Assembly: GCA_004295565.1 (NCBI GenBank)
Contig: AP019416.1
Coordinates: 124,001 to 188,000 of the forward strand
Reading direction: 5' to 3'
Length of the DNA stretch: 64,000 nt
DNA from: Vreelandella olivaria
GTDB lineage: Bacteria > Pseudomonadota > Gammaproteobacteria > Pseudomonadales > Halomonadaceae
Shown one piece after another: positions 59,300 to 64,000 of this stretch. The stretch's first letter is position 1; each line of letters opens with the position of its first letter. Made by a program: the position numbers and the translations under genes. Under the pieces are notes generated by a model, which saw only the letters and a list, made by a program, of their open reading frames with translations, did not search any database and had not been told where the DNA came from.

Positions 59300-59656
59300 A
59301 TGGCCCGTATTGCAGGCGTCAATATCCCGGACAACAAGCATGCGGCGATCTCGCTGACCTATATCTTCGGGATTGGCCGTACCCGTGCTGAGCACATCTG
59401 TGCAGCAGCCGGTATCGCGCCTACTGCCAAGATCCAGGATCTGTCTTCTGAAGAAGTCGACACCCTGCGTTCTGAAGTTGGCAAGTACACCGTAGAAGGT
59501 GACCTTCGTCGTGATGTTACGCTTAACATTAAGCGTCTCATGGACTTAGGTTGCTACCGTGGTCTGCGTCATCGTCGTAGTCTTCCGCTGCGTGGTCAGC
59601 GGACTAAGACTAACGCGCGCACCCGTAAGGGCCCGCGTAAGCCGATCCGCAAATAA
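59300..59656 (+). CDS. rpsM: 30S ribosomal protein S13
   Basis: 118 aa, intact. [21 protein letters not shown]-terminal [20 protein letters not shown]. Forms bridges to the 50S and contacts P-site tRNA. CGGAGTAAGCTG precedes the start. Confidence 0.97.
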   Translation: MARIAGVNIPDNKHAAISLTYIFGIGRTRAEHICAAAGIAPTAKIQDLSSEEVDTLRSEVGKYTVEGDLRRDVTLNIKRLMDLGCYRGLRHRRSLPLRGQRTKTNARTRKGPRKPIRK

Positions 59657-59695
59657 CACGCACGTTCTGGCGTAAAGACAGGAATAGACATCAAC

Positions 59696-60082
59696 ATGGC
59701 TAACCCGCGTAGTAACCGTAAAAAGGTTAAAAAGCAGGTAGTGGATGCGATTGCGCATATCCATGCCTCTTTTAACAACACGATCGTGACGATCACAGAC
59801 CGCCAGGGCAACGCTCTTTCTTGGGCGACTGCCGGTGGTTCGGGTTTTCGTGGTTCTCGCAGAGCACCCCGTTCGCTGCTCAAGTGGCAAGCGAACGTGC
59901 AGCAACTGCTGCAGCCGAGTATGGTGTGAAAAACGTAGATGTACTGGTTAAAGGCCCATAGTCCCGGTCGTGAATCCGCCGTGCGCGCACTGAATGCCGC
60001 CGGCTTCCGCGTGCAAAGCATCGTAGACGCGACGCCCATTCCCCATAATGGCTGCCGTCCGCCTAAGAAACGCCGCGTTTAA
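59696..60082 (+). CDS. rpsK: 30S ribosomal protein S11 (frameshifted)
   Basis: About 129 aa. [41 protein letters not shown] missing A near 59860 and a one-base excess near 59961 break it. Repaired sequence contains [12 protein letters not shown] and ends PPKKRRV at 60082. A platform protein of the 30S subunit. Confidence 0.94.
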
Positions 60083-60094
60083 GGAGACAGATTC

Positions 60095-60714
60095 ATGGCT
60101 CGTTATATTGAATCGAAGTGCAAACTGTCTCGTCGTGAAGGCACCGACCTCTTTTTAAAGAGTGGTGTGACTCCCTTCGAGAAAAAGTGTAAATCCGAGC
60201 AGATCCCGGGTGTACACGGCCAGCGTCGTCAGCGTCTTTCAGACTACGGCTTGCAGCTTCGCGAGAAGCAAAAGTACGTCGCATGTATGGCGTACTCGAA
60301 AAACAGTTCCGTAACTACTACAAAGAAGCCGCTCGCCTGAAAGGCGCGACCGGTGAAGTATTGTTGCAGTTGCTCGAATCCCGACTGGATAACGTCGTCT
60401 ACCGCATGGGCTTCGGCTCGACTCGCTCTGAAGCGCGTCAGCTGGTCAGCCACAAGGCGATTTCCGTGAACGGCCGCACCGTTAACGTAGCTTCTTATCA
60501 AGTGAAGCCGGGTGACGTTGTTTCCATTCGCGAAAAGGCGAAAAACCAAGCTCGTATTCAAAGCGCGTTGTCCATTGCGGCCAACCGTGGCGATATCGCT
60601 TGGATCGAAATCGACGCCAAGAAGATGGAAGGCACTTTCAAGGCTCTGCCTGAACGCGGTGACCTGTCTGCCGACATCAACGAAAACCTGATCGTCGAGC
60701 TGTACTCCAAGTAA
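60095..60714 (+). CDS. rpsD: 30S ribosomal protein S4 (frameshifted)
   Basis: 206 aa. [20 protein letters not shown]; the S4 RNA-binding domain has [21 protein letters not shown] missing G near 60273 is repaired to [18 protein letters not shown]. It initiates 30S assembly and is the expected repressor of this operon. Confidence 0.96.
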
Positions 60715-60812
60715 GCAGCATTTCTGTTTCTTGTCGATCTGGTGGCGGTTTAACCCCGCGCCAGATCGTACCGAGTACCAAGTATCCGTTTGGCAGCCTG
60801 AAAGGTGTTCAT

Positions 60813-61807
60813 ATGCAGCGTTCAGTGACAGAGTTTCTCCGTCCTCGCGACATCAAGGTCGAAGAAATCAGCGCACATCACGCCAAAATCGTGCTCGAAC
60901 CGTTCGAGCGTGGCTTTGGTCACACCCTGGGGAATGCACTACGTCGCATTCTGCTTTCTTCTATGCCCGGCTGTGCCGTGGTAGAGGCTGAAATCGCCGG
61001 CGTCGAGCATGAATACAGTGCGCTCGAAGGGGTGCAGGAAGATGTCATTGAGATCCTCCTGAACTTGAAAGATGTTGCGATCAAGATGCACAGCCGCGAT
61101 GAGGCGGTGCTCACGCTGAACAAGCAGGGCCCAGCCGTCGTCACTGCTGGCGACATTGCGCTTGATCATAGCGTCGAAATCGTCAACCCGGACCACGTCA
61201 TTGCTCATGTCAATGAAGGTGCCGAGCTGAAAATTCAGCTTAAGGTAGCGCTGGGTCGTGGCTACGAGCCGGCTGACGCGCGCGGCTCTGATGAAGAGAC
61301 ACGTGCTATTGGCCGCCTGCAGCTGGATGCCACCTTCAGCCCTGTCCGCCGTGTTTCCTACTCGGTTGAAGCCGCTCGTGTAGAGCAGCGCACCGATCTC
61401 GATAAGTTAATTATCGATCTGGAGACCGACGGTACCCTGGATCCGGAAGAGGCTATCCGTCGCAGTGCGACCATCCTGCAGAGCAGCTGGCCGCCTTCGT
61501 CGACCTGGAAGCTGATAAAGAGCAGGAAGTCGAAGAGGAAGAGGATCATGTCGATCCAATTCTATTGCGCCCCGTAGACGATCTTGAGTTGACCGTTCGC
61601 AGCGCGAACTGCCTAAAAGCCGAGAATATTTACTATATCGGTGATCTTATTCAGCGCACAGAAGTGGAGCTGTTGAAGACGCCGAACCTCGGTAAAAAGT
61701 CTTTGAATGAAATCAAAGATGTATTGGCGGCTCGCGGCTTGTCCCTTGGCATGCGGTTGGAAAATTGGCCACCGGCAAGCCTGAAGGACGACAAAGCCTC
61801 CGCGTGA
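60813..61807 (+). CDS. rpoA: RNA polymerase subunit alpha (frameshifted)
   Basis: 331 aa. The N-terminal assembly domain has [20 protein letters not shown]. The C-terminal domain ([20 protein letters not shown] and [20 protein letters not shown]) binds UP elements and activators. A missing G near 61478 breaks the linker; repair reads [27 protein letters not shown] precedes ATG 60813. Confidence 0.97.
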
Positions 61808-61846
61808 GCGTCGACTTGAGTCCCAGTTTGGTAAGGAATTACAACC

Positions 61847-62233
61847 ATGCGTCATCGTAAGAGTGGTCGTCATCTGAATCGCACCAGCTCGCATCGTCAG
61901 GCCATGTTCAAGAACATGTCTGTCTCGCTGGTCGAACATGAAGTCATTAAGACAACCCTGCCGAAAGCCAAGGAGCTGCGTCGCGTTATCGAGCCGCTGA
62001 TCACCTTGTCTAAGCAGGATAGCGTTGCAAACCGTCGTTTGGCGTTTGCCCGCACGCGCTCTAAAGAAGCCGTCGGCAAACTGTTCAACGAACTAGGTCC
62101 GCGTTATGCCGAGCGTCCGGGCGGTTACGTCCGTATTCTCAAGTGCGGTTTCCGCACCGGCGACAACGCGCCTATGGCGTTCGTTGAGCTAGTTGACCGT
62201 CCGGTTGTTGAAGAAGCCGCTGCAGAAGAGTAA
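61847..62233 (+). CDS. rplQ: 50S ribosomal protein L17
   Basis: 128 aa, intact. [20 protein letters not shown]; signature [20 protein letters not shown]. Last gene of the alpha operon; acidic C-terminal tail. Confidence 0.97.
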   Translation: MRHRKSGRHLNRTSSHRQAMFKNMSVSLVEHEVIKTTLPKAKELRRVIEPLITLSKQDSVANRRLAFARTRSKEAVGKLFNELGPRYAERPGGYVRILKCGFRTGDNAPMAFVELVDRPVVEEAAAEE

Positions 62234-62266
62234 TCCTCTGCGCCAGAGCCTCTTTGGTGGCGAATG

Positions 62267-62295
62267 AAAACCGACCCCCAGTGGGTCGGTTTTTT
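62267..62295 (+). terminator. Terminator of the alpha operon
   Basis: CCGACCC (62271-62277) pairs with GGGTCGG (62283-62289), with A residues before and six T residues after. The following 200 bp to the next gene hold no feature I can support. Confidence 0.92.
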
Positions 62296-62498
62296 ATGGA
62301 CGCATTAATCTTCTCTTTTTCTACGCTTAACTGCCTGTTAATCACCTATACTCGGCTTATTATTAAACGTAGTGAGCGGTACCATTTCGCCTGCCCAAGC
62401 CTTGCGTTGTTCCTGGAGTGTGGCATGGTAGTGAAGCTGTGGCAGAGTGTTCAAACAGTCGTTAGAACTAGCGCATTGATAACAAGCAAGGGGCAGGT

Positions 62499-63889
62499 AT
62501 GTATGCGAGGATAAAAAGCGCTGTCGGGGGAGCATCGGCGATAGGGTTTTTGAGTATGCTAATGCTGCTCATACTCGCGATGGTCACCACTGCGCATGCC
62601 GACAATCCGCGTTACGCGGGTATCGTCGTGGATCTGGACAATGGCGAAGTGCTTTACGCCGAGAATATTGACGATCAGCGTTACCCTGCGTCCCTCACCA
62701 AAATGATGACGCTCTATCTCACCTTTGAAGCGTTAGAAGAGGGTACGCTGCGCCTGGATCAACCCTTGCCTGTCTCCCGCTTATGCGGCCGCCAAGCCCG
62801 CTGTTAAACTGTGGCTGTCTGCCGGCAGCTCGATTCCTGTGGACACCGCCATTCGTGCACTCGCTGTTCGCTCAGCGAATGACGTTGCCGCCGTGGTCGC
62901 CGAAGCCCTGGGCGGCAGCGAAGCGCATTTTGCGCAAATGATGACCACCAAAGCCCGCGAGCTAGGCATGCACGCTACCACCTTTCGCAATGCTTCCGGC
63001 TTGCCGGATGACGGCCAAATCACCACGGCCCGTGACATGCTAACGCTCTCGGTACGCGTGATGCAGGACTTTCCCCAGTACTACCACTACTTCGGCTTGC
63101 AAGAATTACCTACCGCGGCACCCGGCATACCAGTCACAATCGCTTGGTGCGTGACTACCCGGGCGCCGATGGCCTAAAGACCGGTTTTATTCGTGCCTCT
63201 GGCTTTAACGTGGCGACCACCGCAATGCGCGGTAACCGGCGCTTGGTTGGTGTTGTGATGGGCGGTTTTTCATCCCAGTCCCGGGATACCCACATGGCCA
63301 ACCTGCTCGACCGCAGCTTCCTGCGCGCATCGCTGCGTGACCAGCAAAGCTGGATGGGCGACACCAACTTCTCGCGGGAATTTATGGCCTTTGCGCCTCC
63401 TGCCCAGCCGGTTGCCCCCCACAGCCTGCGCCCCAGCAACCTCTTCTGGCGGTGGTCGAAACCACTACCTTGTCGCCATCGGCCAACGCCACCCCCTCGA
63501 CGCCGGTGGTTGACCTTGAAGAGCAGCTAGCCGATATAGTCACCATTCAGCGCCCCCCTGCCGCCAGCGAAGAGCCGCAGCCCGACCCTCTACAAGCGTT
63601 TATTGAGCGGGAGCGTCAGATGGCCGCCGCCAATAATGAAGTGGGCGGCGGCTGGGGTGTGCAAGTTGGCGCTTTTAGTCGCGAAGCCCAAGCGCGGCAA
63701 TTGGCACAGCAGGCGGCTCAACGCATCGCCCAGAGTTTAGGCGGGCGCGTTGCTGTGGACACGGTAGAGGGCCAAAACCCGGTTTATCGCGCCCGGCTAA
63801 TGGCGTTGGACGAGCAGCGCGCTCGCCAAGCCTGCCGCGAGCTGCACTCCCAGGGAATGGACTGCATGGTAGTCAACGCCAGCTTATAA
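62499..63889 (+). CDS. D-alanyl-D-alanine carboxypeptidase with SPOR domain (frameshifted)
   Basis: About 464 aa. A signal peptide or anchor (FLSMLMLLILAMVTTAHA) precedes a serine-type peptidase S11 domain: SLTKMM (S-x-x-K), RSANDV (S-x-N) and GLKTGF (K-T-G). A linker and a C-terminal SPOR-type region (WGVQVGAFSREAQARQLAQQ) follow, suited to binding denuded septal peptidoglycan. Frameshifts near 62780, 63125 and 63440. It trims the terminal D-Ala of peptidoglycan. SPOR fused to a PBP5-like enzyme differs from E. coli DacA and suggests division-site targeting. Confidence 0.87.
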
Positions 63890-63906
63890 GGGGTGAGCTG
63901 CTATCG

Positions 63907-63937
63907 CCCCGCCAATGGCTAATTGGCGGGGTTTTTT
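63907..63937 (+). terminator. Terminator after the carboxypeptidase gene
   Basis: CCCCGCCAAT (63907-63916) and ATTGGCGGGG (63922-63931) form a perfect stem followed by six T residues. Confidence 0.93.
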
Positions 63938-63982
63938 GCTTTTGGGCCACTCTATCGTGCCCAGCTAACAGGGGAGATCGCG

Positions 63983-64000
63983 GTGACAACCTCGCTGAAA
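63983..64000 (+). CDS. Possible start of a further gene, cut by the window end
   Basis: GTG at 63983 (MTTSLK) is preceded by AGGGGAG at a good distance. Only six codons are visible, so no family can be named. Confidence 0.35.

Overview
The window looks like a chromosomal segment of a moderately halophilic gammaproteobacterium, most likely Halomonas or a close relative in the Halomonadaceae. The evidence is the gammaproteobacterial ribosomal and RNA polymerase proteins, the tRNA-Tyr/Gly/Thr – tRNA-Trp – secE – nusG – rplKAJL – rpoBC – rpsLG – fusA – tuf – S10/spc/alpha gene order, the RapA, SLC6-type and LivJ-like genes, and the moderately GC-rich codon use. The genus is an inference; no 16S gene is present.

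Layout. 1-1.4 kb: 3' part of a PAS-GGDEF-EAL cyclic-di-GMP protein. 1.4-11.4 kb: a light/oxidative-stress island on the minus strand. It has a MerR/LitR-like regulator, then a seven-gene photolyase operon (photolyase, NTF2-like, SDR, FAD amine-oxidase-like, DUF1365, cyclopropane-fatty-acid-synthase-like, DUF2878), and next to these a renalase-like flavoprotein and a YfcH-type epimerase. A MerR-type promoter (19-bp spacer) and related TTGTA/TACAA sites tie the genes together. 11.6-15.8 kb: rapA, a TlpA-like thioredoxin and a small membrane protein. 16-24.9 kb: a branched-chain amino-acid type ABC transporter whose binding protein (plus strand) is separated from its permease/ATPase genes (minus strand) by a Fic protein, an Hsp20 and a single-chain dihydroxyacetone kinase. 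24.9-30.5 kb: an SLC6 transporter, typA, birA and coaX. 30.6-62.3 kb: tRNAs and the transcription/translation super-cluster from secE to rplQ, with its promoters, attenuators and autoregulatory leaders. 62.5-63.9 kb: a D,D-carboxypeptidase with a SPOR domain.

A dominant feature is sequence quality. About 60 single-base frameshifts, nearly all missing bases in short homopolymers, interrupt about half of the genes. These include nusG, rpoB, rpoC, rpsL, fusA, rplC, rpsC, rplN, secY, rpsK, rpsD and rpoA, which cannot all be broken in a living cell. I therefore treat the frameshifts as sequencing or assembly errors. Each broken gene is annotated as one CDS across its fragments, with the approximate breakpoints.

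The most interesting signals are four. The LitR-like regulator has lost all the cobalamin ligands it would need as a B12 photoreceptor. A terminator-like hairpin sits 31 nt before the photolyase start codon. Short tandem repeats with a 14-15 bp period occur in three unrelated intergenic spacers. A nested-palindrome element with 16-bp terminal inverted repeats lies at 11461-11612. No CRISPR array, transposase, prophage or rRNA gene was seen.
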